From Pseudisothecium myosuroides (Eukaryota; Streptophyta; Bryopsida; Hypnales; Lembophyllaceae), in the NCBI GenBank assembly GCA_951799445.1, contig OX637293.1, forward strand, positions 27,218,001 through 27,282,000: a DNA stretch of 64,000 nucleotides. Direction: 5' to 3'. Positions 33,757 through 45,179 of this stretch are shown in pieces (the stretch's first letter is position 1; each line of letters opens with the position of its first letter). The notes under the pieces are model-generated. The model saw only the letters and a program-made list of their open reading frames with translations. It did not search any database and was not told the origin of the DNA. A program made the position numbers and the translations under genes.

Positions 33757-34366
33757 GAAGCAACATACATTAATTTCTTTACAATTTAGTATGTATACAA
33801 CAATTTCGAATAATGTACACAAACATGAGAAGGCAGAACAAATTTTATTGAAGTGCCCCACAAAGGTATACAAAATCACCTTACGAATTCGATAGAAAGG
33901 ATGTCCATTGTGATCATGACTTTTTGTCTTATTGAAGGCTTGACTTGGAGCTGAATCTGAAATGCACTGGATCTTGAAGTTGAAATAACCTTAGACCTTA
34001 AATCCTTAAGAAAAAAGAGAGTGCATTTTGAGAAGCCATGAATTGATTAGGTTTATGTAGAATAGGACGTTTACCTCAAATTTTTTAGGTGACTACCTTT
34101 GTAAACTTGGCATGTGAAAAGAGGATTGAAAGACTTCAAGTGACTTCCAGAATTTCAAGACCCACATGATCAGTTATTATAATCTTTGAATCATAAGTGA
34201 GATTTTTTTTTTTTTTCTTTTCGGTGATCTTTTATATATCTAATTAGAATTGGTACATTAATACGTTTACAATAAAGCAAAAAAATATAACCATTTAAAA
34301 GGCTGTTTTCTGGGTCAATTTCGAGCAATTCTCCAAAGTTCATAGAAGGCCTTGTGAATTTAGGGG
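33757..34366. repeat. hAT-tail-like sequence (first of two direct copies)
   Basis: From about 34,010 it parallels 38,640-39,037. Shared blocks include CATTTTGAGAAGCC, GTGAAAAGAGGATTGAAAGA versus GTGAAAAGTGGATCGGAAGA, and ATAAGTGA. Both copies end with TAGGGGTTAA and are followed by the GACC..GGTCGCC cluster. It may be the 3' end of another, otherwise deleted hAT-family element. I see no credible gene here. Confidence 0.5.
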
Positions 34367-34439
34367 TTAAAAGGTTACGCTACATCAGAATTTTGTATAT
34401 TTTTACCGCTCGCACTCTCAGGGAAGGGAAAAAGAACTT

Positions 34440-34942
34440 GCCTTGTACCCGCGGTCGCCACTGTACCCGAGGTCGCTCCAATCCCGAGGTCGGCCAAGTA
34501 GAAGACCCGCAGTCGCCACCTGTACGCGCGGTCGCCCCTCTACCCGAGGTCGCTCCAATCCCGAGGTCGGCCAAGTAGCGAGCCAAGTAGAAGACCCGCA
34601 GTCGCCACCTGTACGCGCGGTCGCCCCTCTACCCAAGGTCGCTCCAATCCCGAGGTCGGCCAAGTAGGGGACCCGCGGTCGCCACCTATACGCGCGGTCG
34701 CCCCAGCAGAGGACCCGAGTTCTCCAAGGCAGAGGACTCGAGGTCGCCTCAGCAGAGTACCCGAGGTTGCCTCTGGACCCAAGGTCGTCCTTTCGGCCGC
34801 GAGGTTGGTTTCGAACCCGTGGTCGCCCAAATTTCGAAAATTCCGGTTAGGACCCGAGGTCGCCCTTTAGCCGCAGTCGCCCTTCCGGCAAATTCAAGTT
34901 CAGAGATGTGGATCCGTAGTCGCAGAGGGGGCGACCTCGGGT
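34440..34942. repeat. Cluster of ACCCGAGGTCGCC repeats upstream of the hAT gene
   Basis: More than 20 degenerate copies read mainly ACCCGAGGTCGCC or ACCCGCGGTCGCC on the plus strand, including a ~60-bp unit repeated three times (CCAAGTAGAAGACCCGCAGT...). The last copy (34930-34942) is inverted. Frames within are repeat-driven. Confidence 0.75.
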
Positions 34943-34958
34943 CTAGGGAGTCCATTAC

Positions 34959-34965
34959 TATAAAG
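34959..34965 (+). promoter_or_regulatory. Candidate TATA box of the hAT gene
   Basis: TATAAAG lies just after the repeat cluster, about 225 bp before the ATG at 35189. A short leader intron ending TTTTCAG near 35142 is possible. Confidence 0.4.
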
Positions 34966-35188
34966 GTTGTGGGCAATATTAGTCTCTCAACTTGCTCCGA
35001 TGATTAGACTCTGGACTTGAATCTTCGAAAGAGGCTTCCTACGGACGTTTTGGTTCATCGGAGGGCAATAACCTTGCTTTGAGGGGTTCACAAGACCTCT
35101 TTTAGCGGGTGACTTTGTCATAACTTTCTATACATTTTCAGGTCACTTGGTACAGTATTTTTCTTTGAATCCGTAGTGGGTTTCCATT

Positions 35189-38100
35189 ATGGCTGGACGA
35201 GGTGTGGGGAGGGGAGCAAATGTAAACAACACACGTAGGGCTACGAAGGAGTGGGACCTTTGGCTTGTTCCGTGCACCGAGAACAATGGTTCGGTCCATC
35301 CTCGAAAATGCGTTTTTTGTGGCTGGAGTATAGCATTTGTACGAAAGAGGGCATTCATTCATTTTGGACGTGGCGGTAATCCCACGTCAGATTGTTGTAA
35401 GGAAATGCCAAGGTGTGTACGTCAGAAGTTTGAAAATTGTGGAGGGGTTGTTCCTAAATCCATGAGCTACGAAGAGATGTACGAGGCACCAGTTCCCGGT
35501 AATGTAGGCAATGTAGTAGCAGAGTCCCTTGTTCAGCCTTGAGTGGACGTGGAGGCGGAAGTCTCAGCGAACCCTACTGGCATGGACGAAACAACAACTC
35601 CTACTCCCGATTCAGTAGACTCCACTCCCGTCGTAGTCCAGAGAAGGCCTAATCGACCTTCCGTTTCCCGTCAAAGAAGTATGGATGAGGCGTTACAGGT
35701 GGGCCTCAGGCAGAAGTTAGATAATATGTGGGCTTCTTTCTTTTATGAGGCCAACATTGCATTGAATGTTGTGCGACACCCTGCCTTCGTGAATGCACTC
35801 AAGGAAACGGCGGCAGCTGGAATTGTGTACCACCCGCCATCGTACAACGCAGTGCGGACAAAGATGATAGATGTGAAGAAAGTAGCCGTTACAAATGTGG
35901 TCTCTGAGCGGACAAAGAACTCTATTAGCCAATACGGAGCAACTTTTTGTTCGGATGGTTGGTCTGATACCAATGTGCGTTCATTGATGAACATGATGCT
36001 GGTCTGTCCTGCTGGGGATGTCTTTTTGGGATCGGTGGATAGCACGGGAGATAGAAAGGACATTGCCTACACGACGGAGAAGATGTCGAAATACATAGAG
36101 GAGGTTGGCCCTCTCAACATTGTGCAACTTTGTACGGACAATGCTGCAGTAATGACAGGGGCCATGACAAGCTTGGAGTTGAAGTACCCTCATATGTATA
36201 AACAAGGGTGTGCAGCACACATCCTGGACTTACTTTTGGAAGATTGGAGAAAAGATTTGAAGATGAAGGAATTGGTGGCAGATTGTAGGGATATAGTGAA
36301 GTACATCAAAAAATACCAATTTACTTTGGCTTTGTTTCGGAAGTGGTCACCGAACAAGGCGTTGAGACTTCCAGGTCAAACACGCTTCGCCACCAACTTC
36401 TTGATGATAGACTGTTTGGTGGAGTTACGTCAAGCGTTGAACTTTGTGGTCAATGATGACACCTACATGGCGTTTGAGTTCAGTTTGGAGTAGAGGAAAA
36501 ACGGACGTGTACTTCTTGCCCAAGGAAAGGAGTGTCGGACGAACATAAAAGTGGATGCGTTCTGGACAAGGTGCAACAATTTTTTGTACATGGTAGAGCC
36601 CGTCCTCCTGGCTCTTTGTCATTTTGATGGCAAAATTCTGGCAATCCCTCAAGCTTGGTTAATAATGGCAAACTTGAGAACCCACGTGTTTAGTCTCAGA
36701 GCACTGCCGTTTGAATTAGATTCGGTGGTGGCAGACAGGTACGAGAAGCAATTTGACGCTCGTTGGAAGTTGATGAGAACGGACTTGCACTTTGCGGGGG
36801 CACTATTGAACCCCTTCTTGACAGATTTACCTTCCATTCGTAACGATGGAGAAGCCAAGCGAGCCCTTAATCGAGTCATACGAAAAATGAGCACGCCACT
36901 GGGAGTGTCCTTTTATGAGGCAATGATGGAGTTGACGCAATTTGAAGAGAAGACCGGTCCATTCGACATGAGGATGAGGCTGCCGAGCAAGATGAGCCAT
37001 TGGAATCAGAAGATGAGGAAGAAGTGATTCCCGATTTCATGGAAGCGAATGAGAATCGTAGGGACGAAGAGGAGCGCCTACGCGGCAATGTCTGGGCTGC
37101 AATGATTCCTCCTCATGTGTCTCCTTATTGACGGCAACGTTTTTATGCAAACACGTTTGCGGCAGGCAATGATGGGAACAATTCAGCTGAGGAAGAAATC
37201 TTACGTTCACCTTCAATCACCGGTCCGAGTTCGTGCGTGGCAAGCGGATCCAATAGAGGATTTACCGCCGTTGAGGGAATTAACTCCCGATCTGGACATC
37301 AAAGGCTTACGTAGCCCTATGCCAGCATCAGATTGGCGGACAAGATCTCCAGTACCGGCACGGGTGCCTTTGAGCCCAACAATGAATCTTCGAAGCGGTG
37401 CACGTAGAAGTTTGGGAAGTGAACGACAAGCTCAGGCACCTCCTGTCGATGAAGTGGCACATCAGGGAATTCCAATTCTTGCAGTATTGAACGAAGAAGG
37501 CTTACGTAGTCCTATGGCAGCATCCTCACGGCGGACGAGATCTCCGGTACTAGCACGTGTGCCTTCGAGCCCAGCATTGAATCTTCGGAGCGCTGCTCGT
37601 AGAAGTTTAGGAAGTGAACAGCAAGGAGAGGCACCTCCTGTCGATGAAGTGGCACATCAGGGAATTCCAATTCTTGCAGTATTGAACAAAGAAGGCTTAC
37701 GTAGTCCTATGGCAGCATCCTCACGGCGGACGAGATCTCCGGTACTAGCACGGGTGCCTTTGAGCCCAGCGATGAATCTTCGGAGCACTGCACGTAGAAG
37801 TTTAGGAAGTGAACCACAAGGAGAGGCACCTCTCGTTGATGAAGTGCCACACGAGAGAATTCCAATTCCAGCAATATTGAACAAAGGAAACCCTCAAACA
37901 TCTAATGCAAGGGAATATGATTCAGATAATGTTCCATTGGATAGAAACCTGAAAATGACGCGTAATGCACCCTCCAATCGTGGACAAGCCACAAACTTGG
38001 CTACGGTCAGGAGGTCTATTCCTACCCCTCCAACAAGGCTGCCTAGACATCGACGTGCAATACCGAGCGTTGATGAAGACGTTTGTGGCTCAGCTCCCTA

Positions 38101-38560
38101 GCCCACTCAACCTTCACCTCTATCTGGCCTTGGAGAATCATCACGTGCAGTGCATGGATGCAGAAGAGGAACAAATAAGCGTTTCAGGACCAGGGATGAG
38201 AGGGCACAGAGGAATCCTAAACGTGTAAACAAGGTTGTCCAACAATATAGCATGGGGGCGGGATGTTCCACGCAAATTGTTGGTCAACCAAATAGAGAAG
38301 GGCCCAGCATTGATGGAACCACCGATGCAAGGAGGCTCACAAAGCGATTGGTGCCAACAGAAGTCCCGGGTGGTCAAGACATTGAAGTACGGAACCTTAA
38401 CTTTGAGATTGAACGTGAGATACGAAATGAACCAATAACAAGAGAAGATGACGAGAACGAGAGCTCCGGAGACAATAGGAGCCCCCCAGAGTCACATGAG
38501 GATACGGACCCCGACGTTGATGAAGTACAAAGCGATTCCACTTACGGGCCAAGGAACTAG
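35189..38560 (+). pseudogene. hAT-superfamily transposase gene, decayed
   Basis: Residues 1-118 form a BED-like N-terminus (EWDLWLVPC, HPRKCVFCGWS, then H and C ligands). After TGA (35540-35542) comes the DUF659/hAT catalytic part: ATFCSDGWSDTNVRSLMNMM, LCTDNAAVMTGAM, QGCAAHILDLLLEDW, FRKWSPNKALRLPGQTRFAT. Breaks follow: TAG at 36491, a frameshift near 36,970, TGA at 37129, a frameshift near 37,240 and TAG at 38099. The hATC dimerisation block with its usual CERNWS-type motif is not visible, so an internal deletion near 36,970 is likely. The tail is long and repetitive. The element is almost certainly inactive. Homologous tail sequence and repeat clusters lie on both sides. Confidence 0.8.
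37304..37888 (+). repeat. Three 195-bp tandem repeats in the hAT coding tail
   Basis: Units begin at 37304, 37499 and 37694 (GGCTTACGTAG) and keep frame, giving three 65-residue repeats. Each contains RTRSPVLARVP, NLRSAARRSLGSE and PVDEVAHQGIPI variants. Units 2 and 3 are closest to each other. Confidence 0.85.
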
Positions 38561-38639
38561 ATGTCTAGGCAATATAGTAGACATTAGTATTTGAAGGGTT
38601 TAGCTTATCTGTTTTATAGTAAAGTTTGTAGTTGAAGTT

Positions 38640-39037
38640 CCTGAACTTCTAGCTTATTTGGAAGTGAAAGCTTCATTTTGAGTAATTAAATAGCTTATTT
38701 GTGAGAAGCCTGAAATTGATAGGGATTATACATGTTATCCCATTGAACTTCATATTTTTGAATGTAACCAGTTTCTAGATTTGACAAGTGAAAAGTGGAT
38801 CGGAAGACTTCAAATCAATATAGGAGTTTGAATACCCTCAAACTCCCACATTATATTTTTTCGATCCATAAGTGATGTTGTTGTGTGTTCTTTTACTATG
38901 TGATCTTTAACAAGTCCCTTCAAAATTTGTACGATAACCACTAGCCTAAAATTCATAGAATTATAAAACTTGTTGACTTTTCTTGTGAATTTGGAACAAA
39001 TCCGTAAAACTAAAAGAAGGTCTTGGGCATATAGGGG
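38640..39037. repeat. hAT-tail sequence (second of two direct copies)
   Basis: This is the 3' flank of the hAT gene and the direct-repeat partner of about 34,010-34,366. It ends ATAGGGGTTAA and is followed by the next GACC..GGTCGCC cluster. Confidence 0.5.
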
Positions 39038-39069
39038 TTAAGAAGGACCTATATCCGCCCTGAAACCTA

Positions 39070-39480
39070 AAAAGGTAGACCCGAGGTCGCCCTCTTGACC
39101 GAGGTCGCCCACTGAACCGGCAGCCACACTTCAAATTACAAGCGGTTGCCCTCAGACCCGCGGTCGCCCAAAGACCCGAGGTTGCCCACCTAAACCTCAA
39201 TCCGCGGTCGCACTTGAACCCGAGGTCGCCCAAGGCGGTGGACCCGAGGTCCCGAGGACCCGAAGTCGCCCAACGTTCCTCACCCGATGTCGTCCAGAGG
39301 CCCCTGTACCCAAGGTCGCCATCGAACCCGAAGTCGCCCGTCATCCTGGACCCGATGTCGCCCTGGAATTTGGACCCGAGGTCGCCATCGAACCCGAAGT
39401 TGCCCGTCATCCTGGACCTGATGTCGCCCTGGAATTTGGACCCGAGGTCGCCTTACCGTGACTTGCAAGCACCCCCACCC
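39070..39480. repeat. Cluster of ACCCGAGGTCGCC repeats downstream of the hAT gene
   Basis: About 20 degenerate units in plus orientation occur, including a ~72-bp duplicated block (GTCATCCTGGACCCGATGTC / GTCATCCTGGACCTGATGTC). It has the same orientation as the upstream cluster, so the two are direct and not inverted. Confidence 0.75.
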
Positions 39481-39548
39481 GTTGTCGCATACGTGAGTTT
39501 CCACGTCAGATTTTGGAGCGTGCCACATAGGCAAAATCGAATTACCGA

Positions 39549-39570
39549 GGGGTAAATTTTTTTACCCTTG
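39549..39570. repeat. Probable right terminus of the hAT element
   Basis: GGGGTAAATTTTTTTACCC forms a hairpin. Read inward from 39570 the end is CAAGGGTAAA, which fits the CARRG-type hAT terminus. No 8-bp target duplication could be matched on the left, so the left end is truncated or unidentified. Confidence 0.4.
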
Positions 39571-39651
39571 TGCGACGAGGTGCGACGCCCATCCGTCATG
39601 TTGTCCTATACGACACACGACGTCAGACGTCCAACACGACACCTAAAACAT

Positions 39652-39671
39652 TATATTCATTAAAATGGGAG
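39652..39671. repeat. Element B left terminal inverted repeat
   Basis: TATATTCATTAAAATGGGAG differs from the reverse complement of 63977-63996 at one base. A second internal look-alike (TTCCATTAAAATGAGAGT) lies near 39,785. Confidence 0.7.
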
Positions 39672-40178
39672 GGTGGGGCCCTCTCAAATTAATATTAGGC
39701 CTTCAAAGGCTCGATGAGTGAATCAAAATGGGCTTCACTTTAGCTCTATAATCACATATTATAATACATTCAAAGTAGCAATTTCCATTAAAATGAGAGT
39801 CTTTCAAACAATATGTGTCTTGAACTAAATATTGCATCGTTTTTTGTCAAAAACTCCATATACTCCACAACGAAGCAAACATTAAATGTAATACCAAATA
39901 CATTAATACGGTCTACATATTGATTGCAATATGGAGTTTGCAAACATATCAAGAAAATATGTATTATCCACTAGATATATATAACTCTAGTTGTACCTAT
40001 AGAAATCATTACTAAAACATTGATAACCCTAAAATAACAACCTCTCATCTATATGAGAAAACAAAATATAATGCTTCCCTTACAATCATGTGAAAGCATA
40101 TTGTAGACATATAAAAACCAAATAGCACTCTATAGCATATAGCTAACAACGTACTTCGACTCTCATAAAGCCACCGGT
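39672..40178. other. Left subterminal DNA of element B, nothing recognised
   Basis: The stretch is AT-rich and non-coding. It includes the internal terminal-repeat look-alike near 39,785. Confidence 0.45.
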
Positions 40179-43034
40179 CTACCGCTGCGTTGAAGACAAA
40201 GCCTCGTTTGCCAAACTCTGCTTGATGACTTCAATTTGAGCAACAAGAATCAAAATTGTGCACTCTTCCGTAGTTTTTTGGGTACGAGACTTCCACGCTG
40301 TCATAATAGCATCAGTGTGTTGCCAAATTGCCGGTTCATCAGCATCAATTTCCCAAAACAAACCTCCTTCGTTGTCCCATCCAATGTAGAAGTCTTGAAC
40401 ATCCTGATTTCTTACTGTTGGACGAAAGTATTGAATGAGCACGCAATTCGGAATCTGCGGATCCACGAAAGGATCAAACAACACCCTTGCAATCCAAACT
40501 GGATGCAAGTCATTGTCTGCGGGAAAAAGCGCAACAAAATAGTCTTTGAAGAGATCTCGACCCACCCTGAACGATGGTGGTGGGCGACCCCGTAATGGCC
40601 CGACATATGCATCATCTTGTCCAAACTCCTCACGATCATTGCCATGTTCATTAAACTAATTGGCTTCAGTCGCTTAAACTCGAGTAGTCGGCCAGAAACC
40701 ATCCTTCTGAACACTAGTTTCAGGCAGTGGTTCCTGCAAAGCCATCTTCACATCACGCCAGTAGTGCACCACATGCTCGTAGCACCGTCGGCATTCTCCA
40801 GTGACGTCCGCATTGCACAAGTTCTCCCAGTACTTCATAAAAGCAGACAAACCTTTCACAATGTCTTGCTCGCCTTTCATTGCCCTTTGCGGAACTAGCA
40901 AGGGTACACCACGCAGCCACAAACTTCATCCTTCAACATCTTCTTTCCACAACTTAAGGCCTCTACCATTTGCCCCTGACTAGTCTACATCAGTGCATTT
41001 CAATTTGTACTTCATGACTGGACACCCCGTTGAATCTAGGTAGAACTTCACTTGTTGAGGTATTGTATGTCCAACGAGGGTGTCTGCACCATCCACTAAC
41101 GCATCTTCAATGAAACCCTTGAAATAGGGCACCTCTTCTATAAGGTGAGGGATAGTGGGGATGGATTCGACATCCATGAATGACTTCATAAGTGCAGGAA
41201 CAGTAGAGAAATTCTCTTTCTTCAACTGCATGCTCCATCTCCCGAATAATGCATCAATGTCGTCGTGTGTATGACCCACAATCATGAAGTTCACATACAC
41301 TTCACGGAAGATCTTATTTGCAACAAGTAGAGACCAGAAACAAAAAACAAATCTATTCTTGTTGTCCCCGGTGGCATTGTCCATCTGCACATTAAGAATG
41401 GGTGGCAATGGTGTTGCTGGAACTAAAGTAATCGGCGGTGGAGGAAGCGATGCTTTGGAAATCTCCGCACCCTTCAACATAGCCTTAAACAAATTTGTCG
41501 ACCTCGACCCCACAAACAACTCCCGAGAAGACAACTTCGGTGGCAATTCTAAATCCCGCAGCAACTTCGCCATCAAACCAATGGTATAGTTCAAATCATG
41601 GGGAAATAGATCCAAACCGTAATGTGCATACCTCACATCAGCGTGCCCATGTGCAATCATGCCAATGACAGTCACTGGCAACTTTGTCAAGCCATCAGTG
41701 TCTTTACTCTTGTGGGAAAAAACCGGACAAGCGGTTTTGGAATGATCCATCTTGTTGTGCATGATTGTAAGGCACTCGTGTGGAAACGTATGCGACCAAT
41801 AACGGTTTGCATAGTATAACTCCCGATGAGCACGAGCAACAGCCAAATGTTTCTCCAATTGCCATGAATACATTAGAGCAGTTTCAGAGCCAGCAAGAGC
41901 ACCCTTCCTCAACTCTTGCAATCTGTCACATTTTGCGCAACGAGCAAAGTTGTCTCCAAGCTTCTTCACCTCGTACTCTGAGAACCTAGAAGATCTGATT
42001 TTGCTTAAGTTCGAAGTTGACACTGCAGCCAATCCGAAGGGAGCATTGGCATCATTGATTTCCTTCATTGTTCCCTTCCATTGAAAGGTAGGGAGCAGAC
42101 ACATGGACACCACCTTCTTTCTAGACTTCATGGTTCGCGTACGATGTGGCATGTGATCGGCCTCCTTGTCAAGGATGCACTTCAACGTAGCAGTAGCTTG
42201 TTGAGTGTGTTTCCTTGGCTTCAGTAATCCCGTATTCTTGTGATGCATCGCTTCTCGACGATCCTTCATGTGTCCTTGATAGCGGAAGAATGTGGACTCC
42301 GGGACCCCGGAAATATGCATCCATGCTTGCATGCACACAGGTATTTCTTCAACCATCACCATCCTTCTCCCGCGTCAATCACAATGGACCTGCCTGTGCA
42401 CTTCAGTCTTCATGAAGGCTCTATGCTTGAATGTCGAATTTCGGTACATACATTTGCGAAATGCACAAATCTTCTCCCTCGGAAATGGCTGAATGCAATT
42501 TTGGGTGCAGCAGACTTTGCTGGACACCGCATTGATGGAGTCCTGAGTAAGAAGATCCTTCGTTTTGACAGCAGTTTGTCGAGGAGGATTCCGAACGGTA
42601 CTTGTATACGGTCGAGAAGACGTCATAGATGGCGGGTTCAGGAGAGCCGCTTGATGAATGTTGAACTTGTCACGGGCCTCATGGTCACAAAGGCTTGCAC
42701 CACGGCAATGGACTAGATGAATAGGCCAGGCTAGTAAGGAGCACACCCTCTCCTGCGGCATATGCTCAACGGAATGTGTCTTCGAAATGTGGACAGCTAC
42801 ATGAGTGTCTCCCAGAGGACCGTTGGCACCAAGCACCAAGTCACAGTTAACGCTATGGCAAGTACCTTCACCAACAAGTACTCCCGCCTCATTATAAAGA
42901 GTGACAACCATTGTATTCCAGAGGCGACGCAGAAGTCCCTCACACTCTGGAACATCAACATTCAATCCCTCAGGATTCTGGACTTCATCGTCGGATGCAC
43001 CCATAATCTCGTCAAGTATGGCGGAGAGATCCAT
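40179..43034 (-). pseudogene. DUF7869-type gene of element B, multiple stops
   Basis: One intron-less frame runs from the ATG at 43034 (after acceptor TTCACAG) to a TAG at the left end, interrupted by TGA 42375, TAG 40980, TGA 40926, TAA 40674 and TAG 40656. Conserved parts match element A: KVCCTQNCIQPFPREK, PVCMQAWMHISGVPESTFFR, FARCAKCDRLQEL, HNKMDHSKTACPV, MIAHGHADVRYAHYGLD, LNVQMDNATGDNKNRFVF, IVGHTHDDIDALFGRWSM, and a C-terminus aligning with A's WQGRAL region (WIARVLFDPF). A's coding intron is absent here. A 5' intron to a donor near 44,236 carries seven B-type palindromes. Confidence 0.75.
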
Positions 43035-44235
43035 TGTACCTGTGAACATTCACAACAACACCTAAGGTAAGGAAAAGGGAAAAGAATGATGACAACTTGC
43101 CGGTAAAATTAGAGTTCTTGAATATCAGATCGGCTCGACCGAAATGCAGAACAGTGAGCATAATGTGTATCACTTGCATTTCTAGATTTATCTTCGCCAA
43201 GAAACGTCATCTGTACTCCTTTCTCATCGCCTCTCCAACATAAAAAATGTCAATCTCTCATTTAGGTCGAATCGACCTGAAACATAAAGCTTCATTGTTC
43301 ATTACATGAATACTCTTTGTTCTTTACATAGAAAGACATTGGGAACATGAATGTGCCAGTCCGGAATGAACGCATCTATGGCAATGAATTTTGGAGGTTG
43401 TGCCCACTTGTAAATAGTTACGAAACTACTCACGACCTAAGATGACGAAGCACACCATTCAGATTGACTCGACCTGAATGGATAATCTCAGAGAAGAATA
43501 CATTAAATTCAGCACTTTCATTCAGACAATGAAAAGTCATCCTGTACATGAATAAGACTCTGACTCTGAAACACGATGGACTGATTACGATACAGGTGGA
43601 CCCAACCTAAAACATGTTCCTTTACCCGCTAGAATATCCTTGTCCTTCAATCATGTTCCTCGGATTTGGTCTCTGTCATCTACCATGTTTAGGTCGACTC
43701 GACCTGAATGGATACAGTGGATGACAATCTCTTGTCTCTTCCAATCAATGATATTATCATCTTGTATTGTGATTCTCAAATTCAGGTCGAACCGACCTGA
43801 ATTATTTATAGAATAAACAGTCCCATTTACTAATACTAGATAGTGTCCTCTTATTATCACCCGGATTGTTATTAGATTCAGGTCGATCCAACCTGAAACG
43901 ACAATCCTCCAGGTCGGTCAGACTCGTTCCGGGATTTACAGGACTCTCATTACATACATTGGAATGAACTGTGTTCCGGTTTTTACGGCGGTAAATTAGG
44001 GAACTATTTCTGCATTCACAGGCACACATGTAAGAAAACAAAGAGCTGAACTGAACCATCGCACGCATGATTCAACACTCACAATTATAATAGGAAATAT
44101 CATTCACTTTCAGCCCACAGCAGTTCCTGCAATTGTTCTCCACCTAAAGAACTTCCGTGTAGTACAACAAGAGAATGAATACTGAATACAGGGAAATATC
44201 ATGGAAGACACTAAAGAATCGTGCGTTACGTACTC

Positions 44236-44540
44236 ACAGCGGCAAGCGCCTTCACCAGGAAATCTTCTGCAACAGTCTAGCACGGTGTTCACTCAAAGCG
44301 TCCTTAACAAAATGCAACAATCTAAGCCAGGTCAAGAAATGGACAGCACGCATACGGAGGTGCACACAACGATCCGAGAATCAGAGAAAGAATGACCTCA
44401 ACCGGACGACGATGGAAGTGGAGGACTTCTTCGCGGGAAGGCAAAAGGCGGGAAGGTCAAAAGAGAATTTCAAAAGTTCTGAACATCATGCGGGCTATAG
44501 TAGCCGGATGCTAAGTTCGGGTTCCCGCTGCCTTTTTTAA
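44236..44540 (-). other. Probable 5' leader exon and promoter of the B DUF7869 gene
   Basis: On the minus strand a donor (GCCGCT-GTGAGTACG) lies near 44,236. Moderately GC-rich leader sequence is upstream. A short plus-strand frame (44201-44395) looks like a shadow. Confidence 0.35.
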
Positions 44541-44958
44541 GTATTCATCAAACGACACATATACAGCTGTTCACTTTACATCACCCGTGTCCTCAGAATG
44601 GGGTCAAAAGTACTCTGCACATTCCCCCTTCAATCAAAAATAAACATGAAGTCTAAATTTTTATTTATTTATTTATTTTTAGGAAATACTCTGCACTATC
44701 TGAAAGTTCTGGGTTTTTTCACAATTTCCGGCGAACAACATCTGACAATATTCTCTGTGTATTTTAAAGGCACTCCAAAGTCAACACTTTACTTAAAAAG
44801 TACAGTGCATCCTAAATTTTAGTAATTACTGCAGAATCTTAGGATATCTTAGGATATCTTCATTAAAATTAGCATTAAAATTTTGCATGCTTGGTAAGGA
44901 TAACTAAAATAATTTAGGGTATCCAATGCTAATTTTCCAGTGACAAGAGTTTCAAGGG

Positions 44959-44985
44959 CTTAGGGTTTAGGGTTTAGGGTTTAGA
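44959..44985. repeat. Telomere-type TTTAGGG run
   Basis: Three to four perfect TTTAGGG units lie between the DUF7869 gene and the satellite array. Element A has CCCTAAA-type repeats at the equivalent position. Confidence 0.8.
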
Positions 44986-45179
44986 ATTTTTTATTTCAAA
45001 AATTTGGGTTTATAGGGTTCACAGTTTGCAAACTCTACACCCTATTACCACATCCAAAGACTTTGACATAACACTTCCACTTATGATTTTTAGCATATTA
45101 ATGGTTTTAATTCATTTAAGCAGACGGCGGTTGTGAAATTAAAGATTATGTTTTGATTTTTGATTTTTTAAAAACTACT

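Noticed and set aside
32789..34366. Continuation of the interrupted retrotransposon to the right of element A
   Set aside because: Only 36 bp separate element A from the piggyBac-like copy, and the sequence beyond resembles the hAT tail. No retrotransposon coding sequence could be recognised.
44485..44540. Possible 5S rRNA or tRNA fragment (CCGGATGCTAAGTTCGGGTT...T6)
   Set aside because: It cannot be aligned to 5S rRNA or folded as a tRNA; no A/B box pair was found. It lies in a promoter-like region of the DUF7869 gene.
44959..44985. TTTAGGG and CCCTAAA runs as a chromosome end
   Set aside because: Runs are only 3-4 perfect units (or degenerate in A) and lie in the middle of the giant elements, so they are internal telomere-like repeats.
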